Assembly (NCBI RefSeq): GCF_001411555.2
Contig: NC_049909.1
Span: 9,803,485-9,867,484, forward strand
DNA from: Juglans regia
Taxonomy: Eukaryota; Streptophyta; Magnoliopsida; Fagales; Juglandaceae
Length of the DNA: 64,000 bases
Direction: 5' to 3'
Shown here: piece by piece, positions 12,497 through 27,170 of the stretch
Layout of the letters: each line of letters begins with the position of its first letter
How positions within the stretch are numbered: position 1 is the stretch's first letter
Notes under the pieces: generated by a model
Databases searched by the model: none
Told to the model about the DNA's origin: nothing
Seen by the model: the letters and a program-made list of their open reading frames with translations, nothing else
Translations under genes and position numbers: made by a program

Positions 12497-12499
12497 AGA

Positions 12500-12895
12500 G
12501 CTACGACTAAACGTAATGAATTCACCATGCGAACGTCAATCTAGGATGAAATTTAATCGTCCCCCAGAAAAATCATTACGTTCAAATGCCATCAAACATT
12601 TTCGTTCGGTTTCGTCTCAAAAAATATTTTTTGGAATGAAATTCAAATTTTTATCCTAGAAAAACTTTTTATTCAATGATATTGGGAGGATGTTGAGACA
12701 ATTTTTTCAACTCCAAAAACTTTTAGCAACGAAATTACTATTTTTTTGGACGAAAAACCCAAAAAACCTTTTTTATTGCCGTGTCCAACACTGATTCCGA
12801 GTCATATTAGGATGAAAATGGGATAAACATGGGAAATAATTCCAAGTCGATGAAAACCACATGTATATATTTCCCGTCTCAAATGTCACTTTTCT
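12500..12895. other. Non-coding sequence upstream of the RING gene
   Basis: Mixed sequence of probable transposon origin at 12500-12700, then the immediate upstream region of the RING-H2 gene. A tatatatttcccg stretch at about 12863 is a possible TATA-like element 165 bases before the preferred start codon. No ORF is supported. Confidence 0.3.
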
Positions 12896-13027
12896 TTGTC
12901 CACTAGACTTCTACAATTTCTTGCGTTGTGGAGAAAAGAAAGAAAGGAAGGAAGAAAAGAAGGGCAAAGCATATCCTCTTGCGTCCGTTGTGATCTGGTC
13001 ACAACCCTGCAAGTGCCAGAAACAAAC

Positions 13028-13735
13028 ATGTCAACCAGTAGCTGCTTTGGTTTCACGTACCGAGTGTGGCAGCGAAAAAACCCCATCAAGGAGATCTCGC
13101 CGTTGAGTCCACACGACGAGATTCCAATCGAGTTTCGCATAACCAAGGTACACGGAGTGCAGAAATTCATCTGCGCAGATGACGACGATCCGGTATCTTC
13201 CTCGCTAGAAAAACTTCCGTTACATTCAGAAACCGTCTCGGTTCCTGAAGATGCGGCGCTGTTACGCGACAGTGGTGTTCGTCTGCGGTCTGTTCTTCGC
13301 ACCATGGAGGTCGGACATGACTATGTAGATCGAATATCATCAGATATATCAAGGGTGGCTCAACTCCGATTCCCTGGAGGCTTACTGTCGTCCATTGTTG
13401 TTGCCCTAGTGCACATCGTGGCGGTCATAGTACTGGAGGTTGATGACGAGTCCGAGTCCGAACCAGAATACGAGTCCGAGTCCGAGTCCGATTCTGACTC
13501 TTCGATGGATACCGTGGCGGCGACGAAATCTTCGATCGAGGCATTGGAGAAGGTAATCCTGGAAGAAGGGGGGATGGGAAAGTACTGCATGATATGCATG
13601 GAAGAGTATGAGGGTGGGATGGAAATCACTCGCATGCCATGCTCCCATATCTTTCATGGAGATTGCATTGTCATATGGTTGCTGACAAGTCACCTTTGTC
13701 CTCTGTGCCGATACCCGATGCCATCATCAGACTAG
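13028..13735 (+). CDS. RING-H2 finger protein, probable E3 ubiquitin ligase
   Basis: Intronless frame of 235 codons ending in TAG. The C-terminal RING is canonical C3H2C3: CMIC at residues 187-190, PCSHIFHGDC around 204-213, and CPLC at 224-227, spacing that in known RING-H2 proteins binds two zinc ions and recruits an E2. Before it lie a hydrophobic stretch (about 117-137) that could be a single membrane segment and an acidic Ser/Glu/Asp run (138-159). The frame is open from an ATG at 12896, but those 44 extra codons are Lys/Glu/Arg residues over a purine-rich tract that looks like leader, so I prefer 13028. The N-terminal 110 residues match no domain I recognise, and the substrate is unknown. 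No introns and transposons on both sides make a retrocopy possible, though no poly(A) tract is visible. Confidence 0.78.
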   Translation: MSTSSCFGFTYRVWQRKNPIKEISPLSPHDEIPIEFRITKVHGVQKFICADDDDPVSSSLEKLPLHSETVSVPEDAALLRDSGVRLRSVLRTMEVGHDYVDRISSDISRVAQLRFPGGLLSSIVVALVHIVAVIVLEVDDESESEPEYESESESDSDSSMDTVAATKSSIEALEKVILEEGGMGKYCMICMEEYEGGMEITRMPCSHIFHGDCIVIWLLTSHLCPLCRYPMPSSD

Positions 13736-14111
13736 CTTAGAGGGACTTTAATTTCTTGTCTATCTGCTTTTGTTTGTTTGTTTTATTAGGGAATTTAGGT
13801 TCCCATGAATTTCACATGCATAATTTTTGTTGTCGTTGTTGTTGTTTTTATTTATTTTTTTATCTTTTTAATTTTAATTTTGAGTATGGGGATCAGTTGT
13901 ACTTCTTTGAGAAATACAGTTTTGGAATCAGATTGCTGCTTCTTCTTGTTTCCAGCATGGATTAATGAAGCCGAATCATACAGTACTTGTTTTCAGCAAG
14001 GATGTTGGTCTGCCACTACAATCGCATAGTGAAAAGCAAACGCTTTCTTTGTTTTGTTAAATTCATCTAATATTACTTGGGTTGAATTAAGAAAATTTAC
14101 AAAACTGGTAA
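13736..14111. other. 3' flank of the RING gene
   Basis: T-rich sequence likely to include the 3' UTR. The overlapping small ORFs here (13756-14029) are low-complexity Phe/Val/Leu runs from T-rich DNA and are not genes. Confidence 0.4.
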
Positions 14112-15797
14112 GACTATTCATCTGGGTCGGATTTTTTTCCGGCCCGATCCAAAACCCGGATAACCGAGACCTAGGCCGAGAGCCACATTTAAAAACCTAG
14201 ACCTACTCGATTCAGGCCAGGTCTAAAACCCGAGTTCCAAGTTTAAAACCCAATACCCATATTTATATAAAAAAAAGAATCTTCAGTCTTAAGTAAAAAA
14301 ATAGTAGATTTCTTTTTTTGTTTTACTTTCATTTAGTTAAAAAGGCAATTAATTGTTTCTAGATTTATTTATTTATTTTATATAAAATTTAGTTTTCCAT
14401 TTTAATATATTTTTATTATTATAGACAATGTTCAATGCATTTGTATTATGGTTTTCAACCTCACTTCTTAAAAAAAAGGTTAATAAATTAAAGGCTTTTA
14501 TATATAAAAGAAATTATGTTTTTTGTTGATGTAAAAGTTTGTTGGCTAGGATTAGATGAATAGGACCTATTTGAATTATTGGATGAATGTAATTTGTTTT
14601 TATCTTTATCTATGAATATTTAAATTCAAAGATAAATAGATTAATAGATAAAAGTTTGTCTTTATCTTTATCTATGAACATTTGAACTCTAAGATGAGTG
14701 GTTAAATAGATAGAGGTTCAAAAAACTTTTGATCAAGATTGAATGTTTGAAAAGATATGAGATATCAAGTGATATAGATAGAAGATTAAAAAAGAATATA
14801 TTAAGCAGAAAGAATTTCGAACTATCAAGAAGTTATCCAGAATAGAAGCTGAACAGAAATCAGTTACTGCAGAGAAGAGTTATCGCGACATGTCAACAAT
14901 CCGTCAGGAGACGTCTTTGCGATAGATTCTATCTTTCAACAGAATCCTACTGAAACTGGAACTCTTTCCAGATAGTTTATTTAAGGGATTCTACTGGTTA
15001 AAATTATGAGTGATTCAGATCTACATATTTTTTAGAGCACTTTCTAGTGCATTGTTTGGTGAGAAAATTCCTTTGTGAATTTTCATATTTGTGATCTCTC
15101 TTTGAGTGTAATCTTGCTTCGAGCGTGGAGGATCGTGTGATTAGACTTCAGCCCCTAGAGTTCTAGGAGGAAAGACAATATTTGAAGATCGCCAGAGGTT
15201 TTGATGCTACTGCGGTAGAAGACAAACGGGTCATTTGTCTAGGAAAGTAAGAAAATCAAGTTGCAAAGGTTTTGTAATTGATGAATACTTGTAATTGATT
15301 TTCAAATAATAAGATTGATTTTCCTGAGTTTGGCTGCCCCGAAGGATTTTACTTGTAAAGAGTTCTTTAAAGGGTTTTCCTTCGATACCAATTTTAGTGT
15401 TATGTAATTTATTTATTTTATGTTATTGTTTAATTATTAAATTAATTGCATGCTTGAATACTAACTAATTTGTTGAGTGAATTGGTAGATATTTCTGCTA
15501 CATTACAAGGGTACTTAGGTAATTTCACTTTTCAACATCATTTTTTCTTGAAAATTTTGTAATAAGATATAGGCTTTTAGATAAAATAAAAAATTATGCA
15601 TTTTTAACATTATTTTTTTATTTGAAAAAACTTAATAACATAGGCTTTTGTAAAAATAAAAATAAAATAAAAAAAGAAAGAAGGGTGTACAGCCTGGAAC
15701 CCGAATTTTCAAGTTTCAAAAACTCAATTTCATCTGGGTTCTAACTTGAGTTTGAAACCCAAATTTGGGCCAAGTATACTCGGGTGAACAGTCCTAT
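14112..15797. mobile_element. Inverted-repeat element split by an LTR insertion
   Basis: The left end agactattcatctgggtcgg and right end actcgggtgaacagtcct are imperfect inverted repeats, with cccgg/ccgag-type motifs clustered near both ends and an AT-rich centre, a layout like the hAT-type element at 11730. No transposase is present. About 1 kb of the interior (14527-15540) looks like a separate LTR. I could not establish a target-site duplication. Confidence 0.45.
14527..15540 (+). mobile_element. Probable Copia-type solo LTR
   Basis: Starts TGATGTAAAAG and ends TTTCAACATCA, near-perfect inverted ends of TG...CA form. The flanking 5-mers tttgt and ttttt agree at four of five positions. The body has a TATA-like tttatttaaggg around 14978, then a T-rich leader and gagtttggctgccccgaagg near 15327, a passage I associate with plant Copia LTR/leader regions. 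No pol sequence follows. Boundaries are good to a few bases only. Confidence 0.45.
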
Positions 15798-15889
15798 GCA
15801 AAAGAGAATAATTTCTATAATGTAAATTTTTTAAGAAAACAATGAAGAAAAGTTCTATCAAGAAAATAATGTAAGTTTTTAAAGTCTAA

Positions 15890-17205
15890 TTGAGATGATT
15901 TTTGAGTTTGATTAAGTAATGCAATAACACATTCAACGAATTCAAGATGGTGAAGTCCATAATCATTATCTTAGGTATAATATACAAAATGAATTAATAC
16001 ATTTGCTACCGACTGAAATTAAAAATAATAGTACTATTAGAAAATCAAAGAAGCAAAAAATTGTGGTCATTGAGAACAAATGTCTCTTGTACTAATATGT
16101 TTTAATACTTCAATGAGCCCAAAAAAAATAGAAGAATATTTTCTAGAGTTTATTAAAGTCAGTGATACTAAAGGAACATACTAATTTGGGTTGTCCGCCC
16201 CGTCATGAGAGGGCGGGTAGCGGGGTGTAGGGCCCTGCTGCCCACCCCTAGTGAATTATTAGATGCAATAAAAAGTTTTGAACTACTTGATACTGAAAAT
16301 ATTCGAGGACAAGATTATGATAATAGATCTAATATGAAAGAAAAAGAGTAAGGTGTACGAGGAAGACTACTCGATATAAATCTTAAAGCATTTTGCACAC
16401 CTTGTGGATGTCATAATCTTAATCTTGTTATTTTTGAGATGACTAATTCATGTGCTAAAACTATATCACTTTTTGGAATAGTATATTAAGATATTTTTTT
16501 CTTCATTAAAAAAGCAATGGAAAATTTGGTAAGATAGTGCATGAAGTTTAACTCTTTAAACCACACTTACAAACTCGTTAAGAAAGTCAAATTTAAAATA
16601 TTAAAGCAATAAAATTCCAAACTCCACAAATAAAAGAAACTTTATTACAATTAGCAAAATCAACTAAATATCCTAAAACAAAAGGTGAAGCTAATTGTTT
16701 AATCAGTAGCATATAAAATTGAAAATTCGAATTCATATTAGACATGACCATATATGATATATTATTTGCAATCAATACTGCAAGTAAAAGTCTAAAATCC
16801 AAAGATATGAATATAGATGTTGCCATGAATTAGTTAAATTGTCTTATTTTCTTTTCCATGATCATAGAGAAAATGGGTTTAAATCTACTTTGATTTCATC
16901 GAAAGAGGTTGCAATTAGTTTGGGAATGGAACATGTATTTAGAGAAATGCCAATAATTCATAGAAAAAAACAGTTTGATGACAATTTCAATAAAGAGACA
17001 ACATAATCTATGAAGAATCTTTTAATATTAATTCTTTCTTAATTATAGTAGATCAAACAATTTCCTCAATTCAAAGCAGGTTTGAAAAACTTCAAATATA
17101 TGAAAATATTTTTTAATTCCTATTTAATTTGAAGAAATTGAAATCACTTGACATGGTAGTTTGTAGAGAAATTGCCTTAGTCTTGAAAGCTTTCTGAAAT
17201 ATGAT
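15890..17205 (+). pseudogene. Decayed hAT transposase (DUF4371 / ZMYM1-like)
   Basis: Plus-strand fragments follow the order of plant zinc-finger MYM-type/DUF4371 hAT transposases: ELIHLLPTEIK near 15990, ELLDAIKSFELL near 16255, the DNRSNMKEK block near 16320 (family pattern DNGSNMKGK), AFCTPCGCHNLNLV near 16390, a middle block reading KFQTPQIKETLLQLAKSTK near 16610 with SKSLKSKDMNIDVAMN near 16785, and LIIVDQTISSIQSRFEKLQ near 17040, ending in LFNLKKLKSLD near 17125. Many stops and frameshifts and a GC-rich insertion near 16183-16250 make it non-functional. The C-terminal hAT dimerisation part is missing or unrecognisable. Confidence 0.75.
16183..16250. mobile_element. Short GC-rich insertion in the hAT pseudogene
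   Basis: About 67 bp with strong GC bias interrupts the transposase reading between its GTY and ELLDA fragments. Its right end (cacccccta-like on the plus strand) reads TAGGGGTGGG on the minus strand, similar to the terminus of the hAT-type element at 11730. It may be a deletion derivative; no target-site duplication was found. Confidence 0.35.
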
Positions 17206-17206
17206 A

Positions 17207-17390
17207 TTATGATTATTTATTTTCATAACTAAAAGTTTTCTAAGAAACTTTACCAATAGAAAAAAAGACTTGATTCTTTTCTAAATGCATGTATCACTTA
17301 TAAAATCTTATTGACAATACCTATTATAGTTGCTTCATAAAGAAGTTTTTCAAAATTAAAATGGATAAAGTCTTATGGCCTATAGGTTAG
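17207..17390. repeat. hAT-flanking sequence, copy 2 (matches 1-170)
   Basis: Follows directly on the decayed hAT transposase and matches the first 170 bases of the window. It probably belongs to the 3' region of the hAT element. Confidence 0.6.
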
Positions 17391-17726
17391 CTCATTTGGA
17401 TGTTGAGAGAATGTGAGAAATCTCATCCTATGTCATCTTATCTCAATATCACTAAACGACACTTTTTAATTTCAAATTTTTAATTTTTCATCTAATTACA
17501 ACTTTCACAACTTTCTAAACAAAACACAAAATACAATTCAACTCTTTCAATTCTAAAAAAAAATATATTAAAAAATATATTTTAGTAATATTTTAATTTT
17601 ATAATATTATTATTGTGCTTTTTCTCTATTATTTTCCAAAACTCAAAAAACATCTTAACTAAAACCATTTTACTAATATTTATAGATTTCTCATCTTATC
17701 TCATTTAATCTCAACATCCAAATGAG
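17391..17726. mobile_element. 336-bp MITE with 18-bp perfect terminal inverted repeats
   Basis: CTCATTTGGATGTTGAGA at 17391-17408 is exactly reverse-complemented at 17709-17726. The interior is A/T-rich with no ORF. This is the cleanest copy of the small-element family that recurs through the window; a related copy is at 171-1256. Confidence 0.85.
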
Positions 17727-17832
17727 ACACGTTTAGGAACACAATTGTTCTCAGGTATTCTCAGATATTTCCTTTCCAAGCACACTCAAACACAACATTT
17801 TTCAATTTCATATTTTTAACTTTTTCATTAAC

Positions 17833-18155
17833 GCCTCGTTTGGTTTAGCAGTTGGTCTCAACAGATCATTATAATTATTAACTTTTTCATCTAATAATTA
17901 CATAATCATTATAACTTTAACAAGCTTCCAAACAAAACACAAAAAATAATTCAACTTTTTCAAATTCTAAAACAAAAACAATATTAAAAAAATCATATTC
18001 TAACAATATTTTAACTTTGTAATATTTTTATTCAACTTTTTCTTTCTCATTTTTCAAAATCTCATAGAACATCTTAAGTCAAATCATTTCACTACTATTC
18101 AAAAATTATCTCATTATTATTCACAGATTTCTCATTTGCGTAACCAAAAGAGACC
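17833..18155. mobile_element. MITE-like AT-rich element
   Basis: Begins gcctcgtttggttta and ends gcgtaaccaaaagagacc, partly inverted ends. The centre repeats the same ttcaactttttcaaattcta and ctcaacttt phrases seen in other MITEs here. Boundaries are approximate. Confidence 0.5.
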
Positions 18156-19971
18156 TTAATCATTATTCCTTAATCATTACAATTTTTTCAAACTCTCAAA
18201 TAAAACACAAAACCCTATAAAACTTTTTCAAAATCCCAAAAAAAAAATATTGTTAAAAATTTGAAAAATGACAAACGCAGTTGGGCTACGTAGACGCAGT
18301 GGAGCCGCAGCTGATGTGGAAAATGAAAGTGCATCATTTTGTGTCTTCTGCAAAACGGTGTGCTTTGTATTAAGACCAATACGCCCACCGTCTCCACCTT
18401 TCCCTCCCTTCGAGTTCTCCCATGAAGACCTCCCTTCGTCTCCACAGCAAACAACTCTCCCCCTTCCTTCAATTTCTCAAAGCCCTCCTTCCTTCATCTT
18501 CCAAGATCTTTCCTCCCACAAAGCTGCACTGCCTCTCTGTTTGCTGCTTTGTCTCACCACGAAGCCCTCCTCCTTTAATCTTCCAAGATCCCTTCGTTTT
18601 GTATCAAGACCAATACCCCCTTCATCTCCCTCCCCAGACCAGAACCCCTTCCTCTCCACTGCTCCCTTCCTTCGAAGACCAGCACCCACAACATCAAAAA
18701 TCTCCAAAAATCTCTCCCCCTCCCTTCGTCTCCACCTCTCCCTCCCTTTGTCTCTCTGGTTGACATTTTTCTTGATTTAGGTGTTGAAAAAAGGGAGCAA
18801 CGGTTGTTTGAAATAGGAAATGGGATGTGTGCGAGATGGTTTTGGTGTGGTGGAAAAATGGTATTTTTTTACCAATATCGCATCCCTGAAAGTGTTCATC
18901 GTGATAGCTTAAAGGTTTGAAGATTGGGTGCGAATTTTTGTACCCTCTGAACTCTGTATTATGAAAGATATTCTTCTGTTAAAAGTGAGGATCTTCACTT
19001 TGGAAAAATGAAGAAAAAAAGTTCTATTGATCCATTGTATTATGAGATCGAGAGAAGTCATTAGAACCCCAAAAAATAAGTCAAGCAATTAGTTCTTGGT
19101 CCCATATATATATATATCGAACTAGAATACGTAAAAATGAATCAAGCCAGTTGCATATCTTGGACTAATTTTTCTTTCTTTTCACCCTGGGGGAGAGAGC
19201 AAGAAAGAAACTAAAGACGACGACCCACTTGTGTTGCCATGCCCTTGTGCTCCACAAAGCGTATACGCCGAGCCCAAATATCATAGATTCACAAGTGATT
19301 ATTCAATTGGATTTATACCTTGGACGAACCCGTTTCGTACAGACGAAAACATCGCTAGAATCGTAGAAGAATGAACTAAAAGAAATTCTTTAGCCAAACC
19401 AATGAAGAGAAAAGAAAAAGGAAAAAAAGTATCGTTTTTCTATATTATTCTCAAATGCTTGAAAAGAAAGAGAGAGAAAGGAGCAGGCAGTAGTAGTGTT
19501 CGACTGGTGAATGGTTGCTCAGACGAAGACCAGAATCCATGAAGATGAAGACGAGACCCACAAAGACCAGAACACAAGAAGACGAAGAAAAAACCACGAA
19601 GATCACCAAAATGCTCTCTTGAAGTTCATCTACCCATATCGAGAGACCCCTCCCTTTGAAGACGAAGTGCTCTGCACTTGTTTTCGTCTGTAACTTTTTT
19701 CTTCCAGATGCCTTTTTTCTTCTATTTTTTGTTTGTTTTTCCTTTTTTTTTTTTTTAAGCGGCAGGTTGACATGGCAATGACTCCCCCGCGATTGCAAAT
19801 TCTGACTGTATGTAGAGCTGTAAAAATTTATATTCAAACAATATTTTTATTCAATTTTTTTCCTCTCCTTTCCCAAAACTCAATAAAAACACTATATATT
19901 TTATTAGCAATTTTACATCTCAAAAAAGAAGAAGAATAGTTTTTAAATAAAAATATATTTTAAACTCTTTT
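18156..19971. other. Gene-less CT/GA-rich stretch
   Basis: Contains a pyrimidine-rich block (18380-18760) with internal repetition (ctttgtattaagaccaatac near 18363 and a variant near 18598), and a GA-rich block at 19460-19680. The 170-codon ORF at 18268-18780 is Pro/Ser/Leu-rich because of the CT bias and shows no domain, so I do not call it a gene. A T run with poly(A)-like context (19736-19757) and AT-rich sequence lead up to solo LTR B. Confidence 0.4.
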
Positions 19972-22745
19972 TGTAACACCCGGACCGAATCAAGCTCAAT
20001 TTTATTTTATTTATTTATTTATTTTTATTTTGTTTTAGTTTATTCTATATTATTTTACTATTCTTCACACATTTATTTTTCCTGCATGTTTTATTTTGTT
20101 TTCTTCTCTTTTGGTCTTTATTTCTTAACTCCCGAAAGATTTCCTCTCGTCCACTCCATGCACACACACGACACATCCGCGCACACGTCTCTCTCTCGGC
20201 TCTCTAGGGTTTTTTTTTTTGGTCATCATTTCATCTATATATTTGCCCGTTCTTCATCCTCAACAAAAAACCTAGAGTTCCCGCTTCTTCTTTTTCACGC
20301 CTCAGCCTCCTTCACCGTGAGTCTTTCCCTATAGCGCAGTTGTGCAGCACCTGAACCACTGCACCAAACAAGCCAAGCCCGTAACGCAACACGGTATACC
20401 CCGTGGCACCGCTGCACAGATCACCCACCGCACCTTAGTGCAACGCGAAGACAACCACGCAGCATCCCAGCCACTGCCACGACCGAGCCCAGCCTGAAAC
20501 ACTCGAACCACATCCCGCACGATGGAAACCACCATGATTGCCGCTGCTCTGCCCTACACCTCCGCACCAAGCCGCTGATACGCTTTGGGACGTGAAGGAC
20601 TCTGTTTTTACACGCCGAAACAGGGGAAGCATCCCCACCGTGAGCCACGTCGTCAGCCCCCCTCAACTTCGACGCCACTGCCATCAAAAGACGCCGGAGG
20701 ACAAGCCTCCACCTTCGGACATTGCCCAGATCGATGCCCAGCCCCTAGACCGTCGCAAGCCTCGCTGCCCCAATGTGAGTTTTCGTCCTCTTTCACACCG
20801 AGCTCTCTCTCCATCCCTCTCTCTTTCTACGTGAGGTCTCTCTCTCTCTCTCTCTCTCTCTCAGTGCCTCACCACCACCATGACCTTCTTCGTCGCGTCG
20901 CCCGCAGCTCCTCCCTTCGCGGTGAGTACCTCGCGCCCCTGTTCTCGCTGATATTTGCACCGAGACTACATGAATGCGTTTCCAGCCTATGTAAACTTAT
21001 ATTTTTGCATAGTATTTGAATAAGGAATTACAGTTTTACCCTTATTATTGAATGTGTTCAAGTTGATATTTTTGGTTATTTTAAGTTTGTTTTTTCGTGG
21101 TTTATATGGGTGGTATAAGAAAATTTTACAGAAAATAATAGGATTTTCAATTGTACGATTGGTAGCAAATTATTTTAGTAATTGTGTATTTTTTTTAAAC
21201 ATTTAAATTACGTTTAAACCTATTTTTTTATTATTATTTAACGAAATTTTTACTTGTACTTACCTTAAATCGCTTAAGTATTTTAACATGTTATTAAGTA
21301 AACGTTTATTTTAAGAGTAAACAATATTGGTGTAATGTTATTTCTACATGTTAGATATGTTTTAGTCTATTTAAAAATAGTTATGGTTTATTTTAAAATA
21401 TTTTGGGATAATTATAGTATTCAGTATTAAACTTCATAAGTTGTTTTCATTAATAAATAGGTCTGACTTTTAAATGTTTTAGTCATAGTTATTAAATCAT
21501 AAGTGATGTTTTGAGATTTTAGGTTTTGAGGATTTTTATAGGTTATTTGAGAAGCGTAGGATTAAATGTCGAAATATGAGATTAATTGAAAATTTACTAG
21601 AATTATTTGATTATTTATAGGTGACGATTAATTATTGTTCGATATTTTGAGGAAATTTCTGAAAAAAGTTAAGAAGTCCAGGTAAGCGGGATTCCTATGC
21701 TAGACTTTGCATTAAAATAAAATGAGCTGAGGTTATTTTTGGAAAATATACATGTTTGATGTTGAAAAGAAATTTGAATTACCTCAGTTATTTGTTTTGC
21801 ATTATTCATGAGATTCTGTTTAAGAAGAAATCATTTTCTGTCATGATTGGTGTAGACATGGGCCTATTTTTGACATTATGTTTCTAAACTTTGAAAAGAG
21901 AGCGAATATGAAATTTTGTACAATAAATTATGTTGTGATATGATTTTGTTTTGTTCTGAAGATTTTCTGTACTCTGATATGATCTGATGTGATTTATGAA
22001 AACCTCTGACATAACATTCTGTTTCTATTTCTGTTCTGTTCTGTTCTGACCTTACCACGGGTGTAAAACTGTGGCCTCTGTTCGGGTTGGTACCAACTTT
22101 TCTGTTTCTGGTGCACCTACTTTGGAAACAAAGTGGTTTTCTGCATGGTCTTTCCTATGTGCACACTCTGGGCTTTGAGAATGAATAAGGGAAATATTCA
22201 CATTTTGTTTCTGCTCGATTAGCTACCGGGATTTGCACAACCCTACCACAGGGGTTAAACATGGTATTTGTTCTAACATGATAAGATAAGATGTGATGTT
22301 TCAGTTTATGCTATGCCAAAAGGATTTTGATTATGAATATTTTTCGAACTTTCGCTCTGATTTTTTTGATAACATGTTCTGATGCTACATTTTGAAAACA
22401 TTATTCTGATTCTGCATTTTGAAAAGAAAATATTTTTGTTCTGCATTCTGAACTCTGTAAATGCTCATGTTTACACACTAGTATATGTACTCTGCTTACT
22501 GAGTTGTTGATAACTCACCCCTTATCTCCAATTATTTTTCAGATGATTTTTAATAGTCCAGCTAAGGATCAGGATTATGGAGTATCGATGAGATGATTAT
22601 TTAAGCACAGTGGCTTACTCATAGAAGATTTCTGAGAAGTAGCAGATTTTGTTGAGAAATTTTGTAGTATTCTGATGACTTTATATTTTGGAGTCTATAA
22701 ATACATTGATAAAACTCTCCGGACCTCCGAAATCGGGACGTTATA
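19972..22745 (+). mobile_element. Solo LTR B, same family as LTR A, opposite orientation
   Basis: Starts TGTAACACCCGGACC and ends CGGGACGTTATA, a mutated TTACA end. The flanking 5-mers ctttt and ttttt agree at four of five positions. A TATA-like tctatatatttgcc at about 20232 is followed by a CT-rich leader-like zone, which fixes the transcriptional sense as plus. ORFs at 20538-21019 come from the leader-like zone and have no domain. Reverse-complement alignment with 2117-5052 is evident along most of the length, except that LTR A carries the six-unit minisatellite. Confidence 0.75.
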
Positions 22746-22803
22746 TTTTTCCTCTCATGTTTTAACTTATCGCCATAGGCTTCAAAATCTATTGATCAGC
22801 CGG

Positions 22804-22841
<38 letters not shown>

Positions 22842-23814
22842 CTTTGAATATGAACTTTCTACTTATATAAATCAAAACTATTGACAGGTTTAGTTCATAT
22901 ATACTTTCTACCTCATTTTAGGAGTGAACTTTAGTACACGTGCAAGGCATGTGGTTAGCTCCATATATCTGCAACTTATCATAATCGTATCATTATTCCA
23001 GTATCTAAAATACTGACATGATGTATAAAACCATTTAATAACAGCTTCACATTAGAAGTCATTGACAATCTAATACAAAGTGCTACAATTTACAACCAAT
23101 TTTTAATGACATGTTAATTCTTTAGTTAGTTTACGTTAGTAAAAACGATGAATATACATGTCTGACATTAAATTCAAAATTAATTAAAAAAATTAATAAA
23201 TTGAATAAGATTTTTTGGTCTAGCATGAAAAAATGAAATAAAATTGCTCAAAACATTACCATATAGCAAGTTGCAGGCCCGGCCCCAGTTGGCTGAAAAG
23301 AGAAAGAAAACCAAAAAATCGTGAGAGCACCTGGCAACACCCAAACAAAAGAAGAAAGGGCAAAAATGCAAAAATCTGAAGTGAGACTGAAAATTAGTAT
23401 CTTTTCTCACAAACATAATTAATTGGAAAGAGTAATGTAAAACTAATTCATTGAATTCTCATTTCTCAGAATGAGATGGCATTAGAAGTTTTTCCAATTC
23501 ATCAAGCATGTTAAGCATAAATCTAGCATGACAATCATACAAGGATTTTGTGACACTCTTTCTAGAAGAACAATTGCATCCATGATCCCCATTAGCAGCC
23601 GATGACTCTAGCCAAAATGCATCTCCCTAATGCATGCTTCATCAATTTTAGTCCGCCAACTTAACCAAGTTGTATTCTGTGTTCCTCCCATGTATATTCA
23701 ACTGAAGACTCCTTGTCCGTGAACCCCTAATGCCATATTTACGTGTATATATATCCATGATAGAAGGGAAGAAAATCTCGGTGTTGCTAACAAGAAGATC
23801 ACTTAGACTTTAGC
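22746..23814. other. Intergenic sequence and 3' flank of the CDPK gene
   Basis: Includes an (AT)n microsatellite at 22808-22840 and AT-rich sequence. The last few hundred bases before 23815 are expected to hold the 3' UTR of the minus-strand kinase gene. No polyadenylation site can be assigned with confidence. Confidence 0.5.
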
Positions 23815-26962
<3,148 letters not shown>

Positions 26963-27170
26963 GCTGTTTCAGAGTACAGAGAGAGAGAGAGAGAGAGAGA
27001 GTGTTTCTGTGACTGGAAAATGCTACGTTTGCGGTGGTGACAGGTTCCGGTGGCTTACACCAGCCGGGCGGGAAGAGGGAAAACGCGGGGTTCAGTTGAC
27101 GAACATAGGCTTTTGAAAAAGGCCAAAAAAAGTAGCGCACGTCTCCGTGTGCTTATTTATCATATTTTAA
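26963..27170 (-). promoter_or_regulatory. Leader and proximal promoter of the CDPK gene
   Basis: Immediately upstream of the kinase ATG, the minus strand has a CT repeat of about 28 bases (26976-27003), a common feature of plant 5' UTRs. A TATA-like gataaataagc lies near 27148-27158, about 190 bases before the ATG. An ACGTG core lies near 27137, between that box and the ATG. Assignments are by position and motif only; no start site can be read from the sequence. Confidence 0.4.

Noticed and set aside
13360..13693. Minus-strand ORFs of 91 and 95 codons
   Set aside because: Antisense shadows of the RING-H2 gene; the acidic Ser-rich run appears in antisense as an Asp/Ser repeat.
18268..18780. 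170-codon plus-strand Pro/Ser/Leu-rich ORF
   Set aside because: Pyrimidine-rich DNA lacks stop codons by composition; overlapping ORFs exist in other frames and strands, and there is no domain or codon pattern of a gene.
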